A stretch of 64,000 nucleotides of DNA from Cricetomys ansorgei. Taxonomy: Eukaryota; Chordata; Mammalia; Rodentia; Nesomyidae. The position numbers and the translations under genes are program-made. The notes beneath the pieces are model-generated. The model worked only from the letters and a program-made list of their open reading frames with translations, did not search any database and was not told where the DNA came from. How positions within the stretch are numbered: the first letter of the stretch is position 1; every line of letters starts with the position of its first letter. Where the stretch lies: NCBI GenBank assembly GCA_026225945.1, contig JAMJFZ010003746.1:1-64000 (forward strand), read 5' to 3'. Shown piece by piece: positions 37,143 to 50,547 of this stretch.

Positions 37143-37685
37143 GAAGAATAATGGCCAAAGTGACTGTTTACAAGCCGGAAGAGACCCCACAGTATTTGAT
37201 TCAAGACCCACACTATACGAACTCTACACAATCACTAAGGTCTGATCATGATCAGCTGTCGAGCATGATTCACTCAGGGGTGACTTACTTCTACACAGTC
37301 ATTCTCAACCTTCCTCAGATTACCACACTTATCAGAGAGTTTTTCGTGTTGTGAGAACCCCAACAGTGAAATTATTGTGTTGCTAATTGTAACTGTTGTT
37401 TTGCAAAGCTACTTCTATCAAACTAAATGCAATATGTGATAAGCAGGAATTCTTATTCAAAGCCTAGGACAGATTCCTTCAAGCCGCAAATTGGTTGAGC
37501 CCCTGTGCATGAAAATTGCTGGCCTATATGTACAGACCGGGTTAGAAACGATGTTATCTTTTAAGTGGTTGTGTGTTCAGAATCAAACCCAAGACTTTGT
37601 GAATACTGTAGAGGAGGAATCTGAAACCTCTCTTCCTTTTTTCTTTTCTTCTCTGTTTTTCTTTTCTTTTTTTACATTTTGAAAT
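37143..37685. repeat. Macrosatellite partial unit at the left edge
   Basis: Starts mid-unit at AGAATAATGGCC, where L1 sequence stops. It carries the transposon-like block (about 37290-37450) and a short 47-bp pyrimidine tract (37627-37673). Confidence 0.9.
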
Positions 37686-39244
37686 TTGTGTGTAAGGATC
37701 ATTCCTAATTTTATGCACAAACATTTCACCCTTCTGCCTCAGTCACCCTTGTCTTTCGGGGACAGACTGTGTCCCCAAGCATGGCAGACCTTCTTACAAA
37801 CAATGATGGAATCAATAGACCGATATGTGCTGGCATCCAGTGGGAGAATTATGTTCAGCAGGACAACCTCCAAGTGTTTATGGTGCCTGGGTGACCTTGC
37901 AGGGGCCTGGATGGAGTACTCAGCATCTAGATGCTAGCTGCTCTATGTGGATACCTTTCCAGAAGTTCCAACATCCACACTGCTGACCCCTGCAGTGACC
38001 TGGTCTTGTAAGTTAAGCTTCTGACATTGACCCATAATGGTGGAGGGCACCTTGATCTTGGCCTCTGCAAAAATGCAAAGAGTAGAATCAGACAGAAGTT
38101 ATTGTAAGCAGAAAGTACCACACAAAGAACAGGAAGGGGTTCATGGAATTTTAGAGAGAGTACCAAGGGCCTCCTCAGGAGGATCAGGGCACACTGGTGA
38201 GAGTGCAATTGAGCTTGGTCAGAAGAAGAGTGTTTCTCATGGCAGCGAGAAGAGGCTCACCGCGTGTGCAGAAAGGTCCTTGAATGAATTCTCTGAACCC
38301 TTCTGCCCCAGCCATGAACATTTGCTCATGGCTGGGACAGAAGGGTTCACAGGACAGCCATGAAGGAAACTCCATTGAGGTTGTCTGCCTCCGCAGTGGC
38401 CGTCCACAGCCACACGTTGTCTTACGTTCCCCACTTGATAGTTACTGCATCTGTCTCAAGCCTGTCTGAACTCTGAACCCTAGTTTCACATGGGACTGGA
38501 GATGCTTTTGAAACCACTCGCATAACTGTGTCTCGGGGAAGCACGGTAGGTTTGCCCGAAATAGTGTTTTCCAGGGAGGGAACAATGCATGGCGTTTCTA
38601 GAGTTACAGGACAAAGTCAGAAATGAACAACACATTCTGTGGGGATCAGTGTTGGGTTGGAATGAACATTGACATCTCTTCATGGAAAGAGCGGTCATAA
38701 GGAATAATGGGCAATTGGCTGTTTACAAGCCTGATGTGAACCTACAGTAATTGAATCAGGACCCACACTTTACGAACTTTCCACAATCACTAAGGGTGAT
38801 CATGATTAGCTATGCAGCCTGATTCACTAAGGTGTGTCTTACTTCTACAGAGTAATTATTAACATACCTCAGATTACCACACTTTTCAGAGAGTTTTTCG
38901 GGTTGTTAGAACCACTACAGTGAAATTATTCTGCTGCTAATAGTAACTATTGATTTGCAAAGCTACTTCTATCAAACATAGTGCAATATCGGATAAGCAG
39001 GAATTCTTATTCGAAGAGTAGGACAGATTCCTTCAAACCACAAATTGGTTGAGGCCCTGTGCATGAGAATTGCTGGCCTTTATGTATAGGCCCTGCTAGA
39101 AACATCGGTTTGTTTCAAGTGGTTGGGTGTTCAGAATCAAACCCAACACTTTTTGAATACTGTAGAGGTAGAATCTGAAACCTCTTTTCCTTTTTTCTTT
39201 TCTTTCCTTTTCTTTCTTTCTTTTCTCTTTTTTCATTTTGAAAT
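37686..39244. repeat. Macrosatellite unit 1 (1559 bp, diverged class)
   Basis: It has the exon-like module 37903-38007 and the inverted repeat 38291-38352 with about three arm mismatches. A 108-codon open frame (38037-38363) overlaps the inverted repeat. Pyrimidine tract about 39179-39234. Confidence 0.95.
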
Positions 39245-40800
39245 TTGTGTGTAAGGATCATTCCTAATTTTATGCACAAACATTTCACCCTTCTGCCTCA
39301 GTCAACCTTGTCTTTCAGTAAAAGGCTGTTTCCCCAAGCATGGCAGACCTTCTTACAAACAATGATGGGATCAGAAGTTTGTGATGAGCTGGCATCCAAT
39401 GGGAGAATTATTTTCTGCAAGACAACCTCCAAGTGTTTATGATGCATGGTACACCTTGAGGGGCCTGGATTCAGTACTCAACATCTGGATGCTAGCTGCT
39501 CTAGGTGGCTACCTTTCCAGAAGTTCCAACATCCACACTGGTGACCCCTGCAGAGACCAGCTCCTGTAAGTTAAACATCTGACATTGACCCGTAATGCTG
39601 GAGGGCACCTTGATCTTGGCCTCTGGAAAAATGCAAAGGGTAGAATCAGACAGAAGTTATTGTAAGCAGATAGTACCACACAAAGAACATGAAGGGGTTC
39701 AGGAAATTTTAGAGAGAGGACCATGGGAATCAGCAGGAGAATCAGGGCACACAGGTGAGAGTGCAATTGTGCTTGGTGAGAAGAAGAGAGTTTGTCAGGG
39801 CAGCGAGAAGAGGCTCACCATGTGTGCAGAAAGGTCCTTGAACGAATTCTCTGAACCCTTCTACCCGAGCCATGAGCATTTGCTCATGGCTGGAGCAGAA
39901 GAGTTTAGAGGACAGCCATGAAAGAAACTCCACTGAGGTTGCTGGCCTCCGCAGTGGCCATCCACAGCCACACGGTAGGGTACGTTCCGCACTTGATAGT
40001 TACTGCATCTGTCTCAAGACTGTCTGGAAGCTGAACCCTAGTTTCAGAGGGGACTGGAGATGCTTTTGAAACCATTCGTATTACTGTGTCTTGGGGAAGC
40101 ACAGTAGTTTTGCCCGAAATAGTATATTCCATGGAAGGAACAATGTATGGCGTTTCTAGAGTTACAGGACAAGTCAGAAATGAACAACACATTCTGAGAG
40201 TATCAGCGTTGGGTTGGAATGAACATTGCCATCTCTTCATCGAAAGAGGAGTCATAAAGAATAATGGTTAATGTGGCTGTCTACAAGCCCAAAGTGATAG
40301 TACAGTATTTGATTAAGGACCCACACTATATGAACTCTCCACAATCACTAAGGTCTGATCATGATCATCTGTCGAGCCTGATTCACTCAGGTGTGACTTA
40401 CTTCTACACAGTCATTCTTAACCTTCCTCAGATTATCACACTTTTCAGAGAGCTTTTCCTGTTGTGAGAACCCCAACAGTGAAATTACTCTGTTGCTAAT
40501 TGTAACTGTTGTTTTGCAAAGCTACATCTATCAAACATAATGCAATATCTGATAAGCACGAATTCCTATTCGAAGCCTAGGACAGACTCCTTCAAGCCTC
40601 AAAATGGTTGAGCCCCTGTGCATGAGAATTGCTGGTCTTTATGTACAGGCCCCGTTAGAAACATAGGTTTCTTTTATGTGGTTGTGTGTTCAGAATCAAA
40701 CCCAAGACTTTTTGAATACTGTAGATGTAGAATCTGAAACCTCTCTTCATTTTTTATTCTTTTCTTTCTTTCTTTCTTTTCTCTTTTTTCATTTTGAAAT
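39245..40800. repeat. Macrosatellite unit 2 (1556 bp, diverged class)
   Basis: The inverted repeat at 39849-39910 has about five arm mismatches. The acceptor of the exon-like module is damaged (TTGAGG instead of TTGCAGG near 39456). A 108-codon frame (39595-39921) matches that of unit 1 with many replacement changes. Confidence 0.95.
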
Positions 40801-42360
40801 TTGTGTGTAAGGATCATTCCTAATGTTATGCAAAAACATTTCTCCCTTCTGCCTCAGTCACCCTTGTCTTTCGGTGACAGGCTGTGTCCCCAAGCATGGC
40901 AGACCTTCTTACAAACAATGATAGAATCAGAAGACAGAGATGTGCAGGCATCCAATGGAAGATTGATTTTTTGCAAGACAGCCTCCAATTTTTTATGATG
41001 CCTGGGTGAGGTTGCAGGGCCCAGATTCAGTCCTCAGCATCTAGATGCTAGCTGCTCTATGTGGCTACCTTTCCAGAAGTTCCAACTTCCACACTGGTGA
41101 CCCCTGCAGAGACCAGCTCCTGTAAGTTAAACATCTGATATTGACCCATAATGGTGGAGGGCACCTAGATCTTGCCCTCTGGAAAAATGCAAAGAGTAGA
41201 ATCAGACAGAAATTATTGTAAGCAGAAAGTACCACACAATGAACAGGAAGTGATTAATGGAATTTTAGGAAGAGGACCATGGGGCTCAGCAGGAGGATCA
41301 GGGCACACAGGTGAGAGTGCAAATGAGCTTGGTCAGAAGAAGAGTGTTTCTAAGGGCAGCGAGAAGAGGCTCACCACGTGTACAGAAAGGTCCGTGAACA
41401 AATTCTCTGAACCCTTCTTCCACAGCCATGAGCATTTGCTCATGGCTGGGGAAGAATGGTTCACAGGACAGCCATGAAGGAAACTCCATTGAGGTTGCCT
41501 GCCTCCGCAGTGGCCGTCCGCAGCCACACGGTAGCATACGTTCACCACGTGATAGTTATGGCATCTGTCTCAAGCCTGTCTGCACTGTAAACCCTAGTTT
41601 CAGAGGGGACTGGAGATGCTTTTGAAACCATTCGCATGACTGTGTCTCGGGGAAGCACAGTAGGTTTCCCCGAAATAGTGTATTGCATGGAAGGAACAAT
41701 GTATGGCGTTTCTAGAGTTACAGGACAAAGTCAGAAATGAACAACACATTCTGAGGGTATCAGAGTTGGGTTGGAATGAACATTGACATCTCGTCGTGGA
41801 AAGAGGAGTCATAAAGAATAATGACCAATGTGGCTGTCTACAAGCCCGAAGTGATCGTACAGTATTTGATTCAGGACCCATAATATACGATCTCTCCACA
41901 ATCACTAAGGTCTGATCATGATCAGCTGTAGGTCGTGATTCATTCAGGTGTGACCTAATTCTACACAGTCATTCTCAACCTTCCTCAGATTACCAGACTT
42001 TTCATAAAGTTTTTCGTGTTGTGAGAACCCAAAGAGTGAAATTATTCTGTTGCTAATTGTAACTGTTGTTTTGGAAAGCTACTTCTATCAAACTAAATGC
42101 AATATGTGATAAGCAGGAATTCTTATTCAAAGCCTAGGACAGATTCCTTCAAGCCCCAAATTTGTTGAGCCCCTGTGCTTGAGAATTGCTGGGCTTTATG
42201 TATAGGCCCCGTTAGAAACGTCGGTTTGTTTTAAGCGGTTGGGTGTTCAGAATCAAACCCAAGACTTTGTGAATACTGTAGAGGTAGAATCTGAAACCTC
42301 TTATCGTTTTTTCTTTTCTTTTCTTTTCTTTCTTTTTTTTCTCCTTTTTCATTTTTAAAT
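40801..42360. repeat. Macrosatellite unit 3 (1560 bp, diverged class)
   Basis: The inverted repeat at 41405-41466 has three mismatches and one paired change: a G-C pair of the perfect form is T-A here (CTTCC opposite GGAAG). Pyrimidine tract 42307-42350. Confidence 0.95.
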
Positions 42361-43913
42361 TTGTGTGTAAGGATGATTTCTAATTTTATGCACAAACATT
42401 TCACCCCTCTGCCTCTGTCAGCCTTGTCTTTCAGTGACATGCTGTGTCCCCTACATGGCAGTCCTTCTTACAAACAATGATGGACTCAGAAGACAGAGGT
42501 GTGCTGGCATCCAATGGGAGAATTATTTTCTGAAAAACAACCTCCAAGTGTTTATGAATCTTGGGTGACATTGCAGGGGCCTGGATTCAGTACTCAGCAT
42601 CTGGATGCTAGCAGCTCTATGTGGCTTTCTTTCCAGAAGTTCCAACATCCACACTGGTGACCCCTGCAGAGACAGCTCCTGTAAGTTAAGCATGTGATAT
42701 TGACTCGTAATGGTGGAGGGCACCTTGATCTTGACCTCTGGAAAAATGCAAGGAGTACAGTAAGACAGAATTTATTGTAAGCAGTAAGTACCACACAAAG
42801 AACAGGAAGGGGCTCATGGAATTTTAGAAAGAGGACCATGGGGCTCAGCAGGAGCTTCAGGGCACACTGTTGAGAGTGCGATTGAGCTTGGTCAGAAGAA
42901 GAGAGTTTCTCAGGGCAGTGCGAAGAGGCTCACCACGTGTGCAGAAAGGTTCTTTAATGAATTCTCGCAACCCATCTGCCTCAGTCATGAGAATTTGGTC
43001 ATGGCTGGAGCAGAAGTGTTCAGTGGACAACCATGAAGGAAACTCTATTGAGGTTGCCTGCCTCCGCAGTGGCCGCCCGCAGCAACTCGGTGGCAAACGT
43101 TCCCTACTTGATAGTTACTGCATCTGTCTCAAGCCTGTCTGCACTGTAAACCCTAGTTTCAGAGGCGACTGGAGATGCTTTTGAACCATTCGCATGACTG
43201 TGTTTCAGAGAAGCACAGGTTTGCCCAAAATAGTGTATTCCATGGAGGGAACAATGCATGGCGTTTCTAGTATTAGAGGACAAAGTCATAAATGAACACC
43301 ACATTCTGAGGAGATCAGCGTTGGGTTGGAATGAACATTGACATCTCTTCATGTAAACAGGATTCATAAAGAATAAAGGCAAATGTGGCTGTTTACAAGC
43401 CTGAAGTGACCCTACAGAATTTGATTCAGGACCCACACTATATGAACTCTCCACAATCACTAAGGTCTGATCATGATCATCTGTCGAGCCTGATTCACTC
43501 AGGTGTGACTTACTTCTACACAGTCATTCTCAACATTCCTCAGATTACCTTTATTTTCAGAGAGTTTTACGTGTTGTCAGAACCCGATCAGTAAATTATT
43601 CTGTTGCTAATTGTAAGTGTTGTTTTGCAAAGGTACTTTTATCAAGTTAATACAATATCTGATAAGCAGCATTTCTTATTCGAAGCTTAGGACAGATTCC
43701 TTCAAGCCGCAAATTGGTTGAGCCCCTATGCATGAGAATTGATGGCCTATATGTACAGGCCCTGTTAGACACGTCCCTTTCTTTTAAGAGGTTGTGCATT
43801 CAGAATCAAACCCAAGACTTTGTGAATACTGTAGAGGTATAATCTGAAACCTCTTATCCTTTTTTCTTTTCTTTTCTTTACTTTCTTTCTTTTCTCTTTT
43901 TTCATTTTTAAAT
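42361..43913. repeat. Macrosatellite unit 4 (1553 bp, diverged class)
   Basis: The inverted repeat at 42964-43025 is the most decayed of those with both arms, with roughly nine mismatches. It has a canonical CACGTG shortly upstream and a pyrimidine tract at 43857-43903. Confidence 0.95.
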
Positions 43914-45180
43914 TTGTGTGTAAGGATCATACCTAATTTTATGCACAAATATTTCACACTTCTGCCTCAGTCACCATTGTGTTTCAGTGACAGCTTGTGT
44001 CTTAAAGCATGGCAGACCTTTTTACAAACAATGATATACTCAGAAGAAGGAGATGTCCTGGAATCCAATGGGAGAATTATTTTCTGCAAGACAACCTCGA
44101 AGTGTTTATGATGCCTGGGTGACTTTGCAGGGGCCTGGATTTAGTACTCATTATCTAGATTCTAGCTGCTCTATGTGGCTACCTTTCCAGAAGTTCTAAA
44201 ATCCACACTGGTGACTCCTGCAGAGATCAGCTCATGTAAGTTAAGCATCTGTTAGTTAAGTGTTTGCTCATGGCTGGGGCAGAAGCCTTCAGAGGACAAC
44301 CATGAAGGAAACTCCATTGAGGTTGCCTGCCTCCGCAGTGGCCATCCGCAGCCACACGATGGCGGACGTTCCCCCGTGATAGTCACTGCATCTGTCTCAA
44401 GCCTGTCTGGATGCTGAACCCCAGTTTCAGAGGGGACTGGAGATGCTTTTAAAACCATTCGCATGACTGAGTCTCGGGTAAGCACAGTAGGTTTTCACCA
44501 AATAGTGTATTGCATGGAAGGAACAATGCATGGCGTTTCTCGAGTTCCAGCACAAAGTCAGAAATGAACACCACATTCTGTGGGGATCAGCGTTGGGTTG
44601 GATTGAACATTGACATCTGTTCATGGAAAGAGGGGTCATAAAGAATAATGGCCAATGTGGCTGTTTACAAGCCAGAAGAGACCCTACAACATTTGATTCA
44701 GGACCCACACTATAGGAACTCTCAACAATCAATAAGGTCTGATCAAGGTCAGCTTTTGAGCCTGATTCACTCAGGTGTGACTTAATTCTAAACAGTAATT
44801 CTCAACAGTCCACAGATAACCACACTTTTCAGAGAGTTCTTCCCCTTGTGAGAAACCAGAGTGAAATTATTCTGTTGCTAATTGTATCTGTTGTTTTGCA
44901 AAGCTACTTCTATCAAACATAATGGAATATCTGATAAGCAGGAATTCCTATTCAAAGCCTAGGACATATTCCTTCAAGTCGAAAATCGCTTGAGCTCCAG
45001 TGCATTAGAATTGCTGGCCTATATGTACAGGCCCTGTTAGAAAGTTCGGTTTGTTTTAAGTGGTTCTATGTTCAGAATCAAACCCAAGACTTTGTATATA
45101 CTGTACAGATAGAATCTGGAACCTTTCTTCCTTTTTTCTTTTCTTTTCTTTTTTTGTTCTCTCTTTTCACATTTTAAAAT
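43914..45180. repeat. Macrosatellite unit 5 (1267 bp, internally deleted)
   Basis: About 290 bp are missing between the donor of the exon-like module and the inverted repeat. The left arm is gone, and sequence resumes at 44261-44265, within about 2 nt of the hairpin apex, so only the right arm remains. Confidence 0.95.
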
Positions 45181-46721
45181 TTGTGTGTAAAGATCATTCC
45201 TAATTTTATGCACAAACATTACACTCTTCTGCCTCAGTCACCCTTGTCTTTCGGTGACAGGCTCTGTCCCCAAGCACGGCAGACCTTCTTACAAACAATG
45301 ATGGAATCAGAAGATGGAGATGTACTGACATCAAATGGAAGAATTATTTTCAGTAAGACAACTTCCAAGTGTTTATGGTGCCTGGGTGACCTTGCAGGCG
45401 CCTGGATTCAGTACTCAGCATCTAGATGCTAGCTGCTCTATGTGGCTACCTTTCCAGAAGTTCCAACATCCACACTGGTGACCCGTGCAGAGACCAACTC
45501 CTGTAAGTTAATCATCTGATAATGACCCGTAAAGGTGGAGGGCACCTTGACCTTACCCACTGGAAAAATGCAGGGATTAGAATCAGACAGATGTTATTGT
45601 AAGCAGGAAGTATCACACAAAGAACAGGAAAGGGTTCATGGAATTTTAGAGAGGACAATGGGGCTCAAAAGGAGGATAAAGAAACAAGGGTGAGATTGCA
45701 ATTGAGCTTGGTCAGAAGAAGAGAGTTTGTCAGGGTAGTGAGAAGAGGCTCACCACGTGTGCAGAAAGGTCCTTGAACGAATACTCTGAACCCTTATGCT
45801 CCAGCCATGAGCGTATGCAGTGTGCAGAGGAAAACCATGAAGGGAACTCCACTGAGGTTGCTTTCCTCTGCTGTGGCTGTCTGCAGCCACACGGCGGCAG
45901 ATGTTCCCCCTTGATACTTACTGCACCTGTCTCAAGGCTGTCTGGATGCTGAACTCTAGTTTCAGAGGGGACTGGTGATGCTTTTAAAACCACTCGCATG
46001 ACTGAGTCTCGAGGAAGCAGAGTAGGTTTGCCGAAAATAATGTATTCCATGGAGGGAACAATGCATGGCGTTTCTAGAGTTACAGGACAAAGTCAGAAAT
46101 GAACACCACATTCTGTGGGGATCAGCGTTGGGTTGGATTGAACATTGATATCTGTTCATGCAAAGAGGGGTCATAAAGAATAATGGCCAACATGACTGTT
46201 TACAAGCCAGAAGAGACCCTACAACATTTGATTCAGGACCCACACTCTCGAAATCTCCCGGATCACTAAGGTCTGATCATGATCAGCTGTGGACCTGATT
46301 CACTCAGGTGTGACTTACTTCTACACAGTCATTCTCAACCTTCCTCAGATTATCACATTTTTCAGATAGTTTTTCGTGTTGTGAGAACCCAACAGTGAAA
46401 TTATACTGTTGCTAATTGTAACTGTTGTGTTGCAAACCTATTTCTATCAAACATAATGCAATATCTGATGAGCAGGAATTTTTATTCGAAGCCTATGACA
46501 GATTCCTTCAAGCGGCAAAATGCTTGTGCCCCTAGGCAAGAGAATTGCTGACCTATATGTACAGGCCCTGTTTGAAACGTCAGTTCCTTTTAAGTGGTTG
46601 TGTGTTCAGAATCAAACCCAAGACTTTGTGAAAACTGTAGAGGTAGAATCTGAAACCTCTATTACTTTTTTTTCTTTTCTTTTGTTTTCTTTCTATCTTT
46701 TCCCTTTTTTCATTTTTAAAT
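45181..46721. repeat. Macrosatellite unit 6 (1541 bp, right arm lost)
   Basis: The left arm (45784-45813) is present, but nearly all of the right arm is missing: shortly after the apex the sequence jumps to the flank (CAGAGGAAAACC near 45834). This is the complement of the loss in unit 5. Confidence 0.95.
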
Positions 46722-48330
46722 TTGTGTGTAACGATCATACATAATTTTATGCACAAACATTTCACCCTTCTGCCTCAGTTACCCTTATCTTTTGGTGACA
46801 GGCTGTGTCCGCAAGCATGGCAGACCTTCGTACAAACAATGATGGAATCAGAAGACAGAGATGTGCTGGCATTCAATGGGAGAATTATTTTCAGCAAGAC
46901 AACCTCCAAGTATTTATGGTGCCTGGGTGACCTTGCAGAGGCCTGGATTCAGTACTCAGCATCTAGAAGCTTGCTGCTCTATGTGGCTACCTTTCCAGAA
47001 GTTCCAACATCCACACTGGTGACCACTGCAGAGACCAGCTCCTGTAAGTTAAGCATCTTATAATGACCCGTAATGGTGGAGGGCACCTTGATCTTGCCCT
47101 CTAAAAATGCAAAGATTAGAATCAGACACATGTTATTGTAAGCAGGAAGTACCACACAAAGAACAGGAATGTGTTCAGGGAATTTTAGAGAGAGGACAAT
47201 GGGGCTCAGCAGGAGGATCAGGAAACAAGGGTGAGATTGCATTTGAGCTTGGTCAGAAGAAGAGAGTTTGACAGGGCAGCGAGAAGAGGCTCACCAAGTG
47301 TGCAGAATAGTCCTTGAACGAATTCTCTGAACCCTCTGCCCCAGCCATGAGTGTTTGCCCATGGGTGGCGCAGAACCTTCAGAAGACAACCACTAAGGAA
47401 ACTCCATTGAGGTTGCCTGCCTCCACAATGGCTGTCCGCAGCCACACGGTGGCGGACCTTAACCCTTGATAGTTACTGCATCTGTCTCAAGCCTGTCTGG
47501 ATGCTGAACCCTACTTTCAGAGGGACTGGAGATGCTTTTAAAACCATTCGCGTGACTGAGTCTCGGGGAAGCACAGTAGGTTTGCCCAAATAGTGTATTC
47601 CATGGAGGGAACAATGCATGGCGTTTCTCGAGTTCCAGGTCAAAGTCAGAAATGAATACCACATTTTTAGGGGATCTGCGTTGAGTTGGAATGAACATTG
47701 ACATGTGATCATGGAAAGAGGGGTCATAAAGAATAATGGAAAATGTGGCTGTTTACAAGCCCGAAGTGACCCTACAACATTTGGTTCTGGACCCACAATA
47801 TACGAACTCTCCACTGTCACTGAGGTCTGATCATGGTCAGCTGTTGAGCCTGATTCACTCAGGTGTGACTTACTTCTACACAGTCATTCTCAAAATACCT
47901 CAGATTACCACACTTTTCAGAGAGTTTTTGAAGTTGTGAGAACCCTGAAAGTGAAATCATTCTGTTGCTAATTGTAACTGTCATTTTGGAAAGCTACTTC
48001 TATCAAACATAATGCAATATCTGATAAGCAGGAATTCTTATTCGAAGCCTAGGACAGATTCTATCAAGCCGCAAATTGGATGAGCCCCTGTGCATGAGAA
48101 TTGCTGGCCTATATGTACAGGCCCTGTTACAAACGTCGGTTTCTTTTAAGTGGTTTTGTGTTCAGAATGAAACCCAAGACTTTGTGAAACTGTAGAGGTA
48201 GAATCTGAAAGCTCTCTTCCTGTTTTTCTTTTCCTTTCTTTTCTTTTCTTTTCTTTTCTTTTCTTTTCTTTTCTTTTCTTTTCTTTTCTTTTCTTTCTTT
48301 TCTTTCTTTTCTCTTTTTTCATTTTTAAAT
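46722..48330. repeat. Macrosatellite unit 7 (1609 bp, transition unit)
   Basis: The inverted repeat near 47325-47386 is degenerate, with a 1-nt loss in the left arm. From about 48,100 the sequence switches to the wording of the homogenised class (TACAAACGT, GAATGAAACCC), and the pyrimidine tract lengthens to about 100 bp (48223-48320). Confidence 0.95.
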
Positions 48331-49945
48331 TTGTGTGTAAGGATCATTCCTAGATTTCTGCACAAACATTTGAACTTATGCCTCATTCACACTTGTCTTT
48401 TGGTGACAGGCTGTGTCCTCAAGCATGGCAGACCTTCTTACAAACAATGATGGACTCAGAAGACAGAGATGTGCTGGCATGCAATATGAAGGATTTTCTC
48501 CAAGACAAGCTGCAAGTGTTTATGATGCCTGGGTGTCCTTGCAGGGGCCTGGATTCAGTACTCAGCATCTAGATGATAGCTGCTATATGTGACTACCTTT
48601 CCAGAAGTTCCAACATCCACACTGGTGACTCCTGCAGAGACCAGCTCTTGTAAGTTAAGCATGTGATATTGACACGTAATGGTGGATGGCACCTTGACCT
48701 TGCCCTCTGGAAAAATGCAAAGAGTAGAATCAGACACAAGTTATTGTCAGCAGAAAGTACCACACAAAGAACAGGGATGGGTTCATGGAATTTTAAAAAG
48801 AGGACCATGGGGCTCAGCAGGAGGATCAGGACACACAGTTGAGATTGCCATTGAGCTTTGTCAGAAGAAGAGACGTTCTCAGGACAGCGAGAAGAGGCTC
48901 ACCACGTGTGCAGAAAGGTCCATGAACGAATTCTCTGAACCCTTCTGCCCCAGCCATGAGCATTTTGCTCATGGCTGGGGCAGAAGGGTTCAGAGGACAA
49001 CCATGACGGAAACTCATGGAGGCTGCCTGCTTCCGCAGTGTCCGTCTGCGGCCACACGGTTGCGTACGTTCCCCACCTGATAGTTACTGCATCTGTCTCA
49101 AGCTGGACTGGAGGCTGAACCCTAGTTTCAGAGCGGACTGAAGATGCTTTTGAAACCATTCTCATGACTGTGTCTCAGGGAAGCACAGTAGGTTTGCCCA
49201 AAATAGTGTATTCCCTGGAGGGAACAATGCATGGTGCTTCTAGAGTTACAGGACAAAGTCAGGAAAGAAAACCATATCCTGAGCGGATCAGCATTGGGTT
49301 AGAATGAACATTGACATCTGTTCCCGGGAAGAGGGGTCATAAAGAATAATGGGCAATATGGCTGTTGAGAAGCCCGAAGCGACTCTGCAATATTTGATTC
49401 AGGACCCAAACTATACGAACTCTCCACAATCACTAAGGTCTGATCAAGATTAGCTGTCGAGCATGATTCACTCAGGTGTGACTTACTTCTACACAGTCAT
49501 TGTCAAACATTCCTCAGATTCCCATACTTTTCAGGGAGTTTTTCGTGTTGAGATAACCCCAACAGTGAAATTATTCTGTTGCTATTGTAACAGCTGTGTT
49601 GCCAAGGTACTTCTATCAAACTTATTGCAGTATCTGATTCGCGGGAGTTCTTATTCGAAGCCTAGGACAGATGCCTTCAGGCCACAAATTGGTTGAGCTC
49701 CTAGGCATGAGAATTGCTGGCCTATATGTACAGGCCCTGTTACAAACGTTGGTTTCTTTTAAGTGGTTTTGTGTTCAGAATGAAACCCAAGACTTTGTGA
49801 AACTGTAGGGGTAGAATCTGAAAGCTCTCTTCCTGGTTTTCTTTTCCTTTTCTTTTCTTTTTTTTCTTTTCTTTTCTTTTCTTTTCTTTTCTTTTCTTTT
49901 CTTTTCTTTTCTTTTCTTTTCTTTTCTCTTTTTTCATTTTTAAAT
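48331..49945. repeat. Macrosatellite unit 8 (1615 bp, first homogenised unit)
   Basis: The inverted repeat 48933-48995 has perfect arms and one extra T in the loop. An extra A lies in the AAACATTCC run near 49504. Pyrimidine tract 49837-49935 (about 99 bp). Confidence 0.97.
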
Positions 49946-50159
49946 TTGTGTGTAAGGATCATTCCTAGATTTCTGCACAAACATTTGAACTTATGCCTCA
50001 TTCACACTTGTCTTTTGGTGACAGGCTGTGTCCTCAAGCATGGCAGACCTTCTTACAAACAATGATGGACTCAGAAGACAGAGATGTGCTGGCATGCAAT
50101 ATGAAGGATTTTCTCCAAGACAAGCTGCAAGTGTTTATGATGCCTGGGTGTCCTTGCAG

Positions 50160-50264
50160 GGGCCTGGATTCAGTACTCAGCATCTAGATGATAGCTGCTA
50201 TATGTGACTACCTTTCCAGAAGTTCCAACATCCACACTGGTGACTCCTGCAGAGACCAGCTCTT
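50160..50264 (+). other. Exon-like module of the macrosatellite (type copy)
   Basis: A 105-bp stretch bounded at the left by GGGTGTCCTTGCAG, an acceptor-like site, and at the right by GTAAGT, a strong donor consensus. Unit 1 has the same 105-bp length (37903-38007). The GTAAGT is kept in all complete units; the acceptor is damaged in at least unit 2. There is no domain in any frame. It could be an exon of a noncoding transcript or chance. Confidence 0.3.
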
Positions 50265-50547
50265 GTAAGTTAAGCATGTGATATTGACACGTAATGGTGG
50301 ATGGCACCTTGACCTTGCCCTCTGGAAAAATGCAAAGAGTAGAATCAGACACAAGTTATTGTCAGCAGAAAGTACCACACAAAGAACAGGGAGGGGTTCA
50401 TGGAATTTTAAAAAGAGGACCATGGGGCTCAGCAGGAGGATCAGGACACACAGTTGAGATTGCCATTGAGCTTTGTCAGAAGAAGAGACGTTCTCAGGAC
50501 AGCGAGAAGAGGCTCACCACGTGTGCAGAAAGGTCCATGAACGAATT

